Assembly: GCA_024734555.1 (NCBI GenBank)
Contig: JANPWX010000651.1
Coordinates: 1,766,347-1,830,346, forward strand
From: Trochalopteron elliotii
Taxonomy: Eukaryota; Chordata; Aves; Passeriformes; Leiothrichidae
Reading direction: 5' to 3'
Length of the DNA: 64,000 nucleotides
The position numbers were made by a program, and so were the translations under genes. Positions 19,800 through 32,800 of this stretch are shown piece after piece. The notes under the pieces are model-generated. The model saw only the letters and a list, made by a program, of their open reading frames with translations, searched no databases and had not been told where the DNA came from. Every line of letters begins with the position of its first letter. The stretch's first letter is position 1.

Positions 19800-22010
19800 T
19801 AAAATGAGGCAGAGTCAGCAAGATCAGTTTGCTTTTCAGTTTGCACAGATGTGGCCACAGTCAGTGCCCTGCTTTAGGGAAGGCAGAAAGTACCTAAGGC
19901 TTCTCCAGAAATCCCTGTCTCACCCCTTGGGTAGGGAGGATCTCTGTAAACAGTAAGGGGATACAAAATCACTGATCACTTTGTATTAAGAACTTTGGAC
20001 TAAGGGCACCATTACACTACTTGATACACTGTGCACAGGTCCAGGGAAAAGTCCATTAATTTATTGTACAGCTCTGAGACTCACCTGCCATACTCACCAA
20101 CCCAAATTTTCAGGGCTTGGAGAATCCTTAGAAAACCTGGACCAAGGCCATTAGTTAAGTTCCCAAGTTAAGAGTCAAAGGTGCATTTTCAACCACTCCT
20201 CTTCCCTGAGCACTTCCTCTTCACTCCCATAAACTACTCAGGGTTCAACACAGGAGGGAAAACCCTGGGGCAAGCACGGCCTCTTTGGACATACAAACAC
20301 CATGAGAAGGAAGGTGCTTCTCCTGCAGTCAGCAGATAGAGATTTGATATAACTTTAAAAACCTGGAAAGGACTTTCAGGAGAATATGTAGGGATATACA
20401 GCAACAAGAAGAAATATTGCAGACTCGTTTATAAATTACTTAACCCTAAAATCTAAGGCTGGATGGAAGCAATCTAATTCTTGTGGACCAGATGGAGCAA
20501 AGGAGAGCATGGAGAGCCAGGAGCTCTCCCCAGGGAACCTTGTTCACAGGATAGCCCCGTGGGCAGGAGCAGGGCTGAGCCATCTTTCATGCTTTTTGCA
20601 ACATGGTCCATGTTCTCAAACGATGGTGAAAGGGTTCCAAGTTTCAGAAGTTTTCACCTTGTTATTCCTCATTAAAATCCAATCTTGTGTCAAGTTGAGA
20701 GTGACAGAATTCTGCCCTCCTGAGAACAGCTGTGACTGTGCTGTCATCTGCATGCTCAGGAGTGCTGCAAGGTCTGCAGCAGTGTTAGAGCTCCCAGTCC
20801 AGGGGTGACTGCAAGGAGATCTGGAGCACAGTTCTCTTGAGTACAACTTAATAAAACCTCCCTGTAACAGGTTTGCTTGGTTTTTCCAGAGAGCTGAGTT
20901 TGGACCTCCAATCCCACGAGGTAAGCACCGGTTGGCAGTGACCAAGTTCACAGTCACAAGAATGATATAGATCACCTTAAATTTATGGTGTGCACATGGG
21001 TCTCATTTTTCTGTGCAATTCCTTGCAGTGTTCTATTAAGTTTTTTTAACCAGCAGAAGAGCCACACTTTGAAACATCAGCCCATCAGTCACAAAGAAGC
21101 AAATGTATCTTTCTCCTGATGCCATACCTGGATACTGTCGCCTCAACATTGGATTCCTATGACCTAGAGGGATCTAATCACATTCATTGCTTCAAAGTAG
21201 CCTCAAATAAAACTCCTTGAGCTTTGGATCAGCAGTGAGCCATACAGGACCACCTGCAGCCTCAGAAGAGGACATCCGCTTTGTTTTCTGATAAGCTGAG
21301 GAGCCAGACCCTGCTGGCTGAGGGTACTTTCACAAAGATAATCAGCTTAGACTCTGAAGCATGAACCCTCTTCCTTATCTGTTTGGCCACTAAATGGCAA
21401 TCCTTTCCTTCAGACAGTGAGGTTCCTTCTCCCTAGCATTGGTGAATGTGGCCAACCAGTGGCTGGGTGGAACCAACAGCTGGACTGAGGTTTCACAGCT
21501 GGATATTAAATACATTACTGTGGATATTCTGTTTTGTAAACCACCCTCCAGTTTGGAAATGTAAACTTCAGGATACCAGAATGCAATATATAAAAATAAT
21601 TAGAATGGAGTCTTCGAACAAATGGATGAGTGTTTTCTCTTTTTGTAACCTCTTTAAGTTAAAGACCCCACAGCACTGCATAAGCACCTGATTTAAGTAT
21701 GGAAGAAGTCCAGCATACAGATAATTCTACTGCTTTCAGGTTACAGTCTGTTTGGACACCTCTGTGTGCCTTCCCACTGCACACTTCCCACTGAGATGCA
21801 GCAACAGAACTGTACTTGGGAGCAGACGCCAAGTCTCTGTGGCCACCACAGATCCACAGTGTGATCCATTTAATCCAGTGAATTCCAATCCTAGGAAGTT
21901 GCCAATAGTTGGCAAGAGCACTCTGGAAGGTAAAGAATACAGGGGAAAAAGTCCCAACACAAAATTTACTTATTTCCCTTTGCAAATGAAAAAAAAGTAA
22001 GTAAGGATTA
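19800..22010. other. No gene seen
   Basis: Unique AT-moderate DNA. No repeats, exons or RNA genes were recognised. Short frames only. Confidence 0.5.
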
Positions 22011-22440
22011 AAGGGACTACAAAAGCTGTTTCAGTGAGGCAGTCCACAAAGAGCAATTTCTCTGCCTTTTGTAATCTTTTATTTTGGCTGATATGATTTA
22101 AACTAAGTCCTGAACCAGCATTTCCCCTCTGTCTCATTAAATCCGCAAAGCTCCATTGCAGTCACTGGCCAGGCTTCTTCAGCAGTTGAAAGGCTACTAA
22201 AGGAAAAGCAAAGAATTAATTTTTAAAATGCCATGTTCGCACATGGCTTTATCAAATGGCAAGAGTTCAAATCTCTCCCTTGGTTCAGACACTTGGAGGA
22301 GGACTGCAGGCAGCACTGGCAGAGTTCCTGTTTACTTGTTTTATGATGGTTGTAACGAGGAACCCATTAAATTAATAGCCGTGCTTTATTTTTAATGTTA
22401 TGTTTAGCTAATCCTGACTTACAGTGGCACTCCCCATTCA
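22010..22440. promoter_or_regulatory. Candidate noncoding regulatory element
   Basis: Unique sequence with clustered TAAT/ATTA cores (AGAATTAATTTTT near 22212, CATTAAATTAATAG near 22370). A small hairpin GCCATG-TTCGCA-CATGGC lies at 22230-22247. The TTCGCA loop holds a CpG, uncommon in this AT-rich setting. Resembles a conserved noncoding element by composition. Confidence 0.25.
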
Positions 22441-25400
22441 CAGAAAATAAAAATCAAACTCACTATGATGATGGACTCCACCACCAAGAAAATGGGTATA
22501 GCGGGATATTCAAGAGGTCACAGGAGGGAAAAAATAACATCTTTTTCATTCCTCCTGAGGGAGTGTCCCTCATGTCCTCCACTACTGGCCATTAGAGAGA
22601 TGAACTCAGACAGTTCAAGGACTAAATGACACAAAAGCTCTGCCCCACTGGCAAGGAGGAGATGCCCACCCAGAGACTCCAGCAGAGCTGCTCATGTATA
22701 GATGATGCAGAACGCACAGCTGGAGTGTCTGGATCTCTCCAAACTGTTTTCTGGTCTTAAACACTGAAGGTAACTTTTTTTTTTAAATTCTCTAGAGCAG
22801 GCAGTAGCAAGCGTATGGGACTGAAGGGCACACACCAGTTTGCCAAAAATGTTAGCACTAGATGGGAATGAAGACAATTTACCCCGGAGCTGTCACCCCA
22901 ATATCAACTCAGTATTCAAAATGGATTTTGAAACTAAGCTTTCAGGGATCCATAAGGAAGTGAACATATTCTAACTCCTCAAAAAGATCCAAGTGAGCCA
23001 AAGGGCTTTGTTTCAACTCATGTCAATTAGCAAACCTGCTCCAAAGATACCAGAAATTATTTTTAAACACACTTTCTGAAAACAGAGGAGGGTGCAATGT
23101 AGGAATCAAAATGAGAATCCAGGTCCCTGCTGCCTCTTCTCCTACACTCCCTGGCACAGCAGGCCTGCCATGCAATAGCTCCCATACTGAACACAGGGCA
23201 GCAGGAACCAGACAAGTGCTATCAACATCTCATAGGAAATGGCACAAGCAAAATGGCTAGATAAAGCACAAGCCATTCAATGAGGGCAACCAGGGAGAGC
23301 ATCTAATTTAGGCCACTCACAAGGGGAAATCAGCTACAGGAGCAGTTTGTTACTTAGCCCTGAGGGAACAATTGATTTCAACTTGGAAAGAAAAGTTTGT
23401 GTGCTGCTCTCCCTAGGAAGACAACAGAGGAAAGTTTCCTGCCAAGCTCTGACCTCTATAAAAGTCTGAAAGAGCACACGTGTCATTAAATCCAAGGCAC
23501 ACTTTTGACAGGGAGCTCTCCTGAGACCAGTGGCTGCTCCATTTGCTTCCTCTGGCTTTGCCCCAGGCTGCAAAACTACCACTCTGCCAGCACAATTACA
23601 CACCAGAGTGGGAGATGGAGGGGCAGCATTACCAGCCTGAACAGCCTCAGCTCAAAGGTGATACAGCCCAATCCCTTCAGCCCACATCAACCTTCACTCC
23701 TCCAAGGAATTGAGAACAGGAAAAGTGAGGAGAATCCAACACACACCAAGAGCAGAGTGACAGGGCTGACGAGGCAAGTGATCACACCCAGGTTTGGACA
23801 AGGATAAAACCCACATGAATGGGAGCGGGGTTACATGTCGCAGGACACTGAACAGCCCTTCAGGTTCCCATGGGTTGCAAAAAAGGGCTGATAACACTTC
23901 AGTGCTGGATGCAACAGCCCACTGTGGGGGCACAAGACAAGACAAGAAAAAGGTGGTCTGGAGACACATACAAGACTGGCAATGAAGCACCTGAGGGAGT
24001 CAGACACAAACAATTTATCAACAAGTTACAGACAAACACTTTTAACCAGTTTAGAAATAAAAAATAACAACACCTTGAAAGACAAATTGAAAAATTCTGC
24101 TTGGAAAAGGAGCACGCAGCATGAGATCACAGGACTCAGCAGACTATAAAATAGGAAATGAGACTTACTCTTCTCCCCCTACAGCTACACAAAACCCTCC
24201 TACACAGATGACAGACACACTTGGCAATTGCCTTCTTCCTCCTGCCTGTCCTGTTATGGACAAGGCAGAGAAGGTAGCTGCCTAAATGCAGAGAGGATAT
24301 TAGATAAAGCATCTTGCAAAGTCAAGTGTGAAATATTAACAACAGGAGGCAACGTGTTGAGTTTTTATGCAAGATCACAAATTTGGTGCTTAGAGCACCA
24401 GTGATGTTCTCACAGACTGGAATCTCAAAGTGCTGCTTGTTGAATGTTTCATTTACAAAGCTATTGAAGTCTACTGGAAAATTTTTATCAGTTCTGTTAT
24501 TTCCTGTATCTTCTCTAACTTCTCTGGTTTTGTTCTTTTCCCTTCCTGCAATGCTAAGAAATTATGCATGAATAAAAAGGTTGTTCTTTCCATTCATCTG
24601 CCAAGTTTTAAAACAATTCATACTCTTAAAGCAGGCACTCTGCAAGCTGTATTTTCACATGAAATTACCACAATTGTGCGCATTGCATCCGAATCACTGG
24701 ATACATTTGTACACAAAATTACCCAGTTTGCAGAGAACTGCAATAACCAGGCAAGCAAAATGGACATGCACTGCTCAGCTGAAAGGGAGCACTGTGCCCA
24801 AGCTGCACCTGGCCATGGGCAGGTTTGGTTTTAGTTGGTGAAACAGGTCACAGATATTCCTGGTCACAAAAGAGCTGCTTTTTATCCAGCACATGCAGCA
24901 CAGACAGCAGCGTGGCTGGCTGCCTCTACCCCACCTCAAAGTTGCCTTTGGAGGAAACTGCCTCTAATTCAGCTTCCACAATACATTCAGACCTTGTTTA
25001 TCCTGCTGTCCTAGTTGTCCATTAATGCCAGCTGTGGTGGTAGTGGTGTGGAAAGAACATCTATTCAACACTGGACACCAGGCTCCAGGAATAATGATCT
25101 CAGCCACTCTGGAGCATAATTGACACCTGCTGTCACAATCTTGCACAGAGAAAAAATGGCTCTGAATATCCAACAAGCAGTCAAGGAGAAACATAAGGAG
25201 AGGGAGCCTAGGAGAAGGTGCAGGTCTTCTTCCTTCTTTTCAAGGGCCTTGGTACTACAGGAGCAGCAAAGATGAGGGGGAAAAGAAAACATTCACTCAA
25301 GAAGCTCTGATACCTGCACATTTTTTCACTTGGATAGCAGCTGAGCTTATGCAACTGAACTTCATCTTCAGCAGTTTCCCATTGACATCCCTGGTGATTG

Positions 25401-25970
25401 TATTTTCCCCCAGGCTGAGGTATCTGAGCTGGTGATTACAGCAACAGAAGCAACAAAACTGCTCCTGGGCACTAGGAAACACCAAAGGAAAAGGACTGCC
25501 TGAAAGGGAGATGGGACCACAGTCCCCACAGACATGACCACCAAGGAGTTCGTAGATATTCAGCACAGAGCAAGCTAAAATCAAACCCAACACAACAGGA
25601 CAGAGCAGTTTCTCACTTCAAGGCTGCTCCACAAATGAATGTCTGATCTCAGACTCAAACTTTTGGAGACAAAGTTAGGCAAGCCAGTACTGAAATGCAG
25701 TGACAGGTAAGAGGTGTATTTTGAGTTAGCAATCAAGCAGTCCCTCGTCTGGAGGTAGTGGATGGCCTTCGAGTGCCCCTTTGTCCTTGTTGGGCTGCAA
25801 ACAGCCACAATGCACCTGGCCAACATTAGCTGTAGCTGTTACATTTATGATTTTATGGCTGATTTCCCCCCCCATCCTCTGTTGAGTTCACTGTCTGAAT
25901 GATCACATCTGTTTATGTTCCACAGACACCTGCGTATCTTGAGATGACAGCAACTCCCTGAATGCTGTAA
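22440..25970. other. No gene seen
   Basis: Unique AT-moderate DNA. Frames up to 134 codons (24430-24834, plus) are present, but none carries family features I know. Confidence 0.5.
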
Positions 25971-25974
25971 TCAG

Positions 25975-26150
25975 TTATTTCTCAACAGAGGAATTGCCAA
26001 TTTGGTAAATAAAGCTCATTATAAAAGAACATGAAAATGTATTACAGTTGCCTAACAGAGAAAATTGCCCAGCGCCACCAAATAATCAGCTCTGGCATCA
26101 CAGTCCCCCCAGTTTAGGGCAGCTGAAATAATAATATGCAAATTACTCAT
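25975..26150. promoter_or_regulatory. Candidate element with consensus octamer
   Basis: A perfect ATGCAAAT octamer, the POU/Oct binding site, lies at 26136-26143 next to GAAATAATAAT. It follows a short unique stretch with CCAAATAATCAGC. One octamer can occur by chance about once per 33 kb per strand, so support is limited. Confidence 0.25.
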
Positions 26151-26327
26151 TCCAAGGCAGTGCTGGATAGGGGCAAGAGGAAAATGAGGGAGACAAAATA
26201 CATACTTTTCCCTTCAGACCAACAATAATTTCAAACCTAGTCAGGGACAGACCTTGGTGCTCTAAATCTCTGCCTGCATTGTCAGAAGTTCTGTGGCTCT
26301 CCCAAGCAGATCCAAAAGCTGGCATGG

Positions 26328-26343
26328 CAGCAGCAGCAGCAGC
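26328..26343. repeat. (CAG)5 microsatellite
   Basis: Five tandem CAG units sit in noncoding context. Short. Confidence 0.8.
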
Positions 26344-26344
26344 A

Positions 26345-28240
26345 AAAGCCCACCCAGTTCTGCTCCAACAGATCTGAGGGCACTAATTGTGCTACTTTGT
26401 TTTGGAAGACTTGCTTTTCCTCACTTGGGACAGCAAGTTTGACCTACACAAAGATGCAGAGCTGGAATTTTTGCAAGATTTGAGACTAACAGAGATAAGC
26501 CATGTGTAAGCAAACATCACTTCTGAGGATGAAAAGTGTTGTGGCATCAGCTCTCTATAAGAAGGAAAGGCATTTTGCTGCTTTAATGAAGATGTAAAGC
26601 ACTAAGTTGCTGTCTAAAGAAAAAAGAGACGAAGCAGAATATAACACAGAAAACAATTCTCAGCCCCCCTCATCCATTTTCATAAACACTGCATTAAACT
26701 CTGACACGACCTCCAAAAATCCATGTTCACATTCTTCAAAACCTGTCAGATACAGTCAGAGAGGACAGAGGAAGCTAATGCTGCCAGACAGAGAAGCTCT
26801 ACCCAGAGAAAAGGAATCAGGTTACCAAATTAGACCTGCTCCCCTGGTTTGCTGACCGGCCTTTTGCAATTCTGCCACACCTACCTCTAGGAGAATAAGA
26901 TTCCAGAGGCACCCACCTTCCTCCATTCCTCAAGCAGCAAGGAGAGGGCTCAACACAGAGCACAGGGATGAAAGGGATGGTGGTTTATGGCAGACACAGC
27001 AGCAACTGCATGCAAGAGCTCGTGAAAAGATAACGTGGGCTCTGCAGCCAGCATGCAAAGGTTTTTCCAGTATGATTCCCTAACACCAGTTCCCTTCAGC
27101 CAGGACTTTGCAACCAAGTACTTTCAAATAAGCCAGTCATCCTGGGACCAATACGAACAAGATTCGTGATTTATAAACTGTGACTTGAAATACTGCAATT
27201 CCTCACACCCATTTGGAGCTTTTGTTGGCATCGGCAATAGGCAGAAAACAGCAGTTCACAAACTCGTGGGATTGAAAGTATCTCACAGCACACAGCAACC
27301 ATTAAACACTTTATTGTTTAGGAGGGAACCTGGAAGGGAAGGAATGTGCCTGTTGGCATAACCAATGGGAGCATGCCAGGAACAGTTAATCCTAACAAGC
27401 TACTCAGGGTTACTTCCAAATACTTCAGACCCCTTTCTCCAGAGCAAACAAACCAAGGAAACAGCTCTTGAAACTCAGATGTAGGTTGGTGAAACCAAAA
27501 TTAGAACTGAGTGAACCAGGCTTATGTTGGAGCAAGACCCCAAGCTACAGGCTGTGCTGGAAGCACCTGGCATCAACACAACTCTTTACATTGCAAAACA
27601 ATGAAAAGAAACTATAGCATCCCCCCCTCCTGGGACCCTTCTCCCAACTCCAGGAATGTCCACCGAGACTGATACATGCAGGCAGTTAGAAGAGGAATCA
27701 TGTTGTATTGTCTTGGTCATGGAGGGCAGAAGGCACTGGTTTTGGTCAGTGTCTGTCCAGAAGGATGCTGGGGCTTCCAAGGACGTCTGTGGTCCCTGTC
27801 CTCTGCTCTTTGGCGGATGATGTTTATCCAGAATTAACTAACAGCTCCTGGAGAAAAAAAGAGACAAAAGAAAAAGGCAGCAAGCTAGTTATGCAGCTCT
27901 TGACATGAGAATGTTGCCATCAGAAATGAAAGAGTAGCATTGACAGAGTGAAAATCCCACAGAAAAATCATCAGGTTTCATCTACTGTAAAACACAAGCT
28001 ATTCAAGGGGAGAGGACTGTGGAAGCAAAGCAGCTCATAGTAGCAAAGGTAAGGCTGATTCGGTGATTAAGAACATTTGATCAGTTGCAATGATCAGGAT
28101 TGTGAATCCATCACCCTACAGTGGGAGAGAACAGCTGTGGGTCCAGGTAAGCCTTGGAGCAGTGAGGTCACAAGAGTAAGTGCAGCTCCACACTAAGTCC
28201 TGCCTCAGCAGGACACAGGAGCACTTTGATTAGCTGTCAT
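26345..28240. other. No gene seen
   Basis: Unique DNA without recognisable repeats or exons. Confidence 0.5.
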
Positions 28241-28242
28241 CA

Positions 28243-28263
28243 AACACACACACACACACACAC
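28243..28263. repeat. (AC)10 microsatellite
   Basis: An uninterrupted AC dinucleotide run of about 20 bases. Confidence 0.9.
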
Positions 28264-28264
28264 T

Positions 28265-29140
28265 CCCTCCACACTCTCATCCTGGATCAGGATCAATATA
28301 AGAGCACCAGAGGAGTGAAAAGAAGAAAGATGGGGACTCAGAGACCACCCTAACTCCTGACATATCTGACAGCCTTTATCAAAGCAAAATCACGACACTT
28401 TGTGCCCACAGAAACCTACTAAGAGGTACCTCCTCAGATCCTCCAGGTATCTGCATATGAGCTGTGAACTTCTGAGGGTTATTGTAAGACAGAAAGTTTC
28501 CAACATTTTTAGGATGGAGATTGCAAAGTCTGCTGCGGTCTCTTCCTATTTTTATCTTATCGCATCTATAACGTCAAAGAAATCAAATGCCATCAGCAGT
28601 GGATGAGAACACACACAACAGCACTGTAACACCCCTCCCTCTGAGGATCTGAGAAATCAGTGTTGGATCCCACTTCACAATGTGGGCAATCAGCTCTCCT
28701 GCAGCAGCAATGGCACCATTGTGTCAGTGCTACAGGAACAGAATCACAGAGGGTAAGCCCATCAACAGGCTACTTTTTTCTCCTGCTCTGGATATGTGCA
28801 GGTCCCTTTTGCAGAGCAGACAGTACTGATCCATGCTAAGAGCACCCAGCTAAAGCCAACTACAGAAACACAACCCAACACTTCACTGCATACAGTCTCA
28901 TTGCCCATTTTTATTAGGGCTGTATTTGAGCTCAGTTCTACTCTCCAGATATTTGCCTTCCTGAGGAGAGAAGCTGTGCAAATTCAGTGTGAATCAGAAT
29001 GGAAAACATCAGAAAATAATGATGCTAGTACACTTGGCACTGTCTGTCAGAAGGTGAGGATGTCATTTGGGCTGGTTCTGCACAGCAGGCTAATATTGGC
29101 TGATACATGGCCAATGTAGACTGAATATGCTGCCCTTGAA
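28265..29140. other. No gene seen
   Basis: Unique AT-moderate DNA. A 107-codon frame at 28796-29119 (plus) is unrecognised. Confidence 0.5.
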
Positions 29141-29457
29141 TCTCCAAAGACAGCCCTATCTCTGACAACAATGAATTGGAAAAGTTTCAAAGGACTCAAG
29201 AATAAAGAGAAAATTGTTCACCAAATTATTTAGACAAAGGTTATGCAGAAATCTGACAAATGAACCATCAATAATACTCCACTGACTCTAATTTTCCAGG
29301 TAATTTTTCTCACCATTACTGACTTAAAAGTTATGTACAGAGCAATATCTTTTAAAAACTCCAATAGCACTCATGGAAATTGCAATGTATGAAGCAGTAA
29401 CAACTCACAATCAATTTTGCAATGAAGCAAATTGCTGTATTCACATTGTAACACTTC

Positions 29458-29521
29458 AATAAAGTGTCCAGGAATGCTACATTTCATGAAAAAAAAAGAA
29501 AGAAAATAAAAGAAAAACAAA
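29458..29521 (+). other. AATAAA followed by A-rich tail
   Basis: AATAAA at 29458-29463 is followed 25 bases later by an A-rich run (29489-29521) interrupted by G, T and C. The spacing equals that of a genuine cleavage site. This could be the degraded tail of a retrocopied transcript, a real polyadenylation site next to genomic A-rich DNA, or coincidence. No coding remnant was recognised upstream. Confidence 0.25.
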
Positions 29522-29659
29522 ATCACTTCTGTGGCTACTCAATGGTTAACCCTTCTGGAAGACAGTAAAACCTCTTTTTTAAAACACTTTTAAAGAATAT
29601 CAGAGTTACACAATTTCATGTTCAAAATCATAACTACATACTTCAACCTCATCTAGTTG

Positions 29660-29744
29660 CAGGTGTCTCTACCCATGGCAGGGGGGCTGGAACTAGATGA
29701 TCTTTAAGGTCCCTTCCAGACTAAACCATTATATGATTCTATGA
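29660..29744 (+). mobile_element. CR1 LINE 3' end (strongly 5'-truncated)
   Basis: The 85-base fragment has the order ACCCATGGCAGGGGGGCTGG, AACTAGATGATCTTTAAGGT, CCCTTCCAGACTAAACCATT and the terminal ATGATTCTATGA octamer tail. This is the diagnostic 3' end of avian CR1 in sense orientation. Almost all avian CR1 copies are 5'-truncated like this. It carries no coding sequence. Confidence 0.95.
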
Positions 29745-29749
29745 TATTT

Positions 29750-32660
29750 TTACTTATTTCAGGAGAAAATGAAAACAGTTCTTAACCTAAATGAATTCTT
29801 TCCAGTCTAACCTACCCACATACCAGGTATGCATTGAGCTAGAGGCTCACAAACATTCTTTGCACAAAAACATCGGGTTCCATCTCACTCTGGATCTCTA
29901 AACCTCCTCAAAACCTTTTGTACAGTGAGCCTGGACCCAGAACTGATGGGCTAAGAGACACCATATCTCTGAGACTAAACCCACTCTTGGTCCACATTTT
30001 AACTCCACCTAGCATTGCACCATGCCAGTGCAGACGTGGCACCCCTTCATTTTCTTCTAACCTGGAATCCTCTCCACAAGATGCTTCCAGGTTGCTACAG
30101 CACTTACCTTGAGCAGAAGGAGCCAGTAAAAGGAGAAGCTTTACCTCTGCTCCATACCCTTATCATTTCATATGCACCAGGCAAGGTGAATATGCAACAA
30201 GTCCAGGCAGTTTGCAATCACTGTTCTCACATGACAGGATAGTCCCAATTAATGGAGTCGAGGCTCAGACTGGAAAGTTTTGATGCCTCCTCATAAAATG
30301 ACTGCCCCGCAGTTGGCATTAGCTGGTCTCTGCTGCAGTCTTAGCAGAACAAGAAGTCAGGAGATGAGCAGCCTTGGGAGAGGGCACCACACCCACAGTC
30401 TGATGAGAGGGAACAGTGCCCTGCTTGCATACAGAGGGCAGGTTATTTTTAATGCCATTGCCAATGCAATCCAGGTAGAGACTAGGTTCCAGTCTTAATG
30501 AGCTCCAGCCCAGCACCTCTACATATGAAAATAGTGTCCATAAAAAGGCAAATTCCTCACCAGCACAAACAAGAATGGCAATCTGTTCAGTCCTGACAGC
30601 AAGTCCAGCTGGAGGGCATACAGCACTTGTTTTCTTCCATGCCTCTCACAATAAATGGGACCTTCGAGCCACTAACTCATATTCTTCCCACTACTGTGGC
30701 ACCCTGCTCAGGAGCTAACTGCAGCCAAAATGGGCTGCTTAGCTGACAAGGCCTGCCACTTTGCAGCCCCTGTGGGAAAGCCAGTAGCTTTCCAGTTCTG
30801 ATTCCAGTTGAGTGAGGAGAAAGGGCTGAGCTCTGCAAGTAGATCTGCTCCACAAATCTCACCCCCACTGAGACGGGAATCCAGTCAATGCCCAACACAG
30901 TCTTCGTCCTGTAACAGAGCTGAGGCCTTGGTACCCAGCACCGGGGCAAGCAAGTTTCAGCAAGATTTTCTAATGCACCTACTCCTCTGTCCTGTTCCTC
31001 CTTTCTTAGTCTGCATACCAGCACAGAAGCTTGGGACTGCCTGGTGAATCTGCAGCATCCTTTCCACCTCCCCCAGTCACTGGCCAGCTCTGTGCCTCAG
31101 CTCTCGGCCTTGCTGGAGGCTCTCTGCCAGCGGAGGAATCTCCCTCCTTGAAAAGCCAGACCCTGAAGAACTTCCTCCCTCAGTGTTTGCCAGAGATGCT
31201 GTTTGCCAAGCCTCAGCTGAGTTAAGACATATTTATTTAACCAGCCATTAGTCTCACAGGGTAAACCCTGCAAGTTTCCTCCACCACGTGCCTTCCCTTT
31301 GTTTTAACATCCCTTTAAGAAGTCGCACTACAGCACTCACACATATGGGCACTGTGAAGCTATGAAGAAATCAGAAAGCAGATCCTCATGATAAATGACT
31401 TGGTGCATTTGGAGTGTCAGTGACAAAGTAGAAATTAATCTCCACAGTTCCTAGTTCCCTGCCGTGTGCAGGCAGCTCTCAACATCAGAATACCTGTTGG
31501 CAGACAGCAGACCTCAGCAACATGACCGCACAACTTTTTCATCTCAGTTAGTGGGGAAAGAGGCACAAACAAAATACAAAAATCCTGACCTGCCCTAAGA
31601 TGGGTGTTCAAGGCCTTTACACTGGATGAGGCATTTGTTGCAGGGCTATTAGCACCCCAAAGTGCTGCAAGGGACATTTGAGTCACTTTGGTTTGATGTA
31701 TGCTGTAGGTATTTTTTGGTTATGTGCAATTTGTTCTGTTACACTCAGAGTATTGGCTATTTTGTGGAGCAGCTGTGCTGACTAATGGATCACAGCACTT
31801 CTGTGCCATATAGTTATTGCACAGAAAAGCCTCTCTATCTCTCTCATCCTTCAGGAGTCCAACAGTTGCTGTCCTTGGGACTGGAATAAGGAGGGTCAGG
31901 ACCATGCCTGGCAGCAACAAAAAACATTAATTTAAAAAGCTATGAAGAGAGTTTTGTTTTCCCCCTTCTCTGTACTAGTGTTAATAGTTCTGCAAAGCAG
32001 GGAAGTTCACCCAACGACTTCTTGGCGATTTCCCCAGACGGTGCCTTCAAAGTTGGCTTGACAGCAGAAAAGGTGCTTTTCAAAAAACTCACCAGATGCA
32101 TTGTCAGAACATCCCAGAAAATGCTTTCACGTGGAAGGCTCCTGGTCAACAAATCCCACCATCAGAGTGCTAGGAACAGAAACAGTCTTTCTGGTTTCCT
32201 CCTCCCTCTCGTTTGGCTCACAAGAGCCTACACACTGCTTGCTTTGCTCTGCCTTTACACCTCCCCATTGCTCTGCATCACCCGAACACAAAGTTATTTC
32301 ACAAAGTTATTTACCAGCACAACTAATCTCCAGCTGTTCTGAGACTCACCTGTTTGTTCATGCATTATAACATTGATTTCCTCCAGACAATTGTTCTGAT
32401 CATTGTTCTAACTCGCAGAGAGCTCCCGTCATTAGCCTTGCTTAACAGGAAATATTTTGCCACTGACTGAGCAGCTCTGCAGTCAGCAGACTGCACAAAA
32501 AATCATCCTGGTTGGGGGGCTGCATCTCCCTGCTGAGCTGGTAACCCCAGACGTCACAACAGGGAACAAGCTCAGTGCTTTTGATTTTGGACCTGTGCTA
32601 GAAAAGAGCGGGGCCAGGAGGAACAAACACAGCTCTGCAAAGAGCTGCTGCTGAAAGGAT
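29750..32660. other. No gene seen
   Basis: Unique DNA with short chance frames. No repeat, exon or RNA gene was recognised. Confidence 0.5.
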
Positions 32661-32800
32661 GACTGTTAATTAATCCACATACAAACCGAGGGCAGTTTTT
32701 GCTCAATCGATGTTAATTGCATTTAATCTCATTCTTGCCATTAAGAAAAGCCACTGGGCCAGGCTGATGTCACTAGCGCCTGACATGTATATTCCACCCA
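32660..32800. promoter_or_regulatory. Candidate homeobox-type regulatory element
   Basis: TTAATTAA lies at 32666-32673, ATCGAT at 32706-32711, and GTTAATTGCATTTAATC and GCCATTAAG follow within 60 bases. A CpG-containing TCACTAGCGCCTGACATG segment ends the block. The density of TAAT cores in unique DNA resembles a developmental enhancer. Confidence 0.3.

Larger units (their letters stand above)
19330..19800. promoter_or_regulatory. AT-rich candidate noncoding element with hairpins
   Basis: A sharply bounded AT-rich, non-repetitive block contains three short perfect inverted repeats, at 19555-19587, 19623-19644 and 19677-19700. It also has several TAAT cores and AGATTATCT/GATTAATAAG-type motifs near its start. 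It looks like a conserved enhancer or a structured RNA-encoding region. Neither can be shown from one sequence. Confidence 0.35.

Noticed and set aside
22225..22300. 'gagttcaaatctc', resembling a tRNA T-arm
   Set aside because: No A box, anticodon stem or acceptor pairing could be folded around it.
28735..28765. 'cagaatcacagaggg', reminiscent of a reverse-strand CR1 tail
   Set aside because: Only about 12 bases agree, and the adjoining CR1 blocks are missing.
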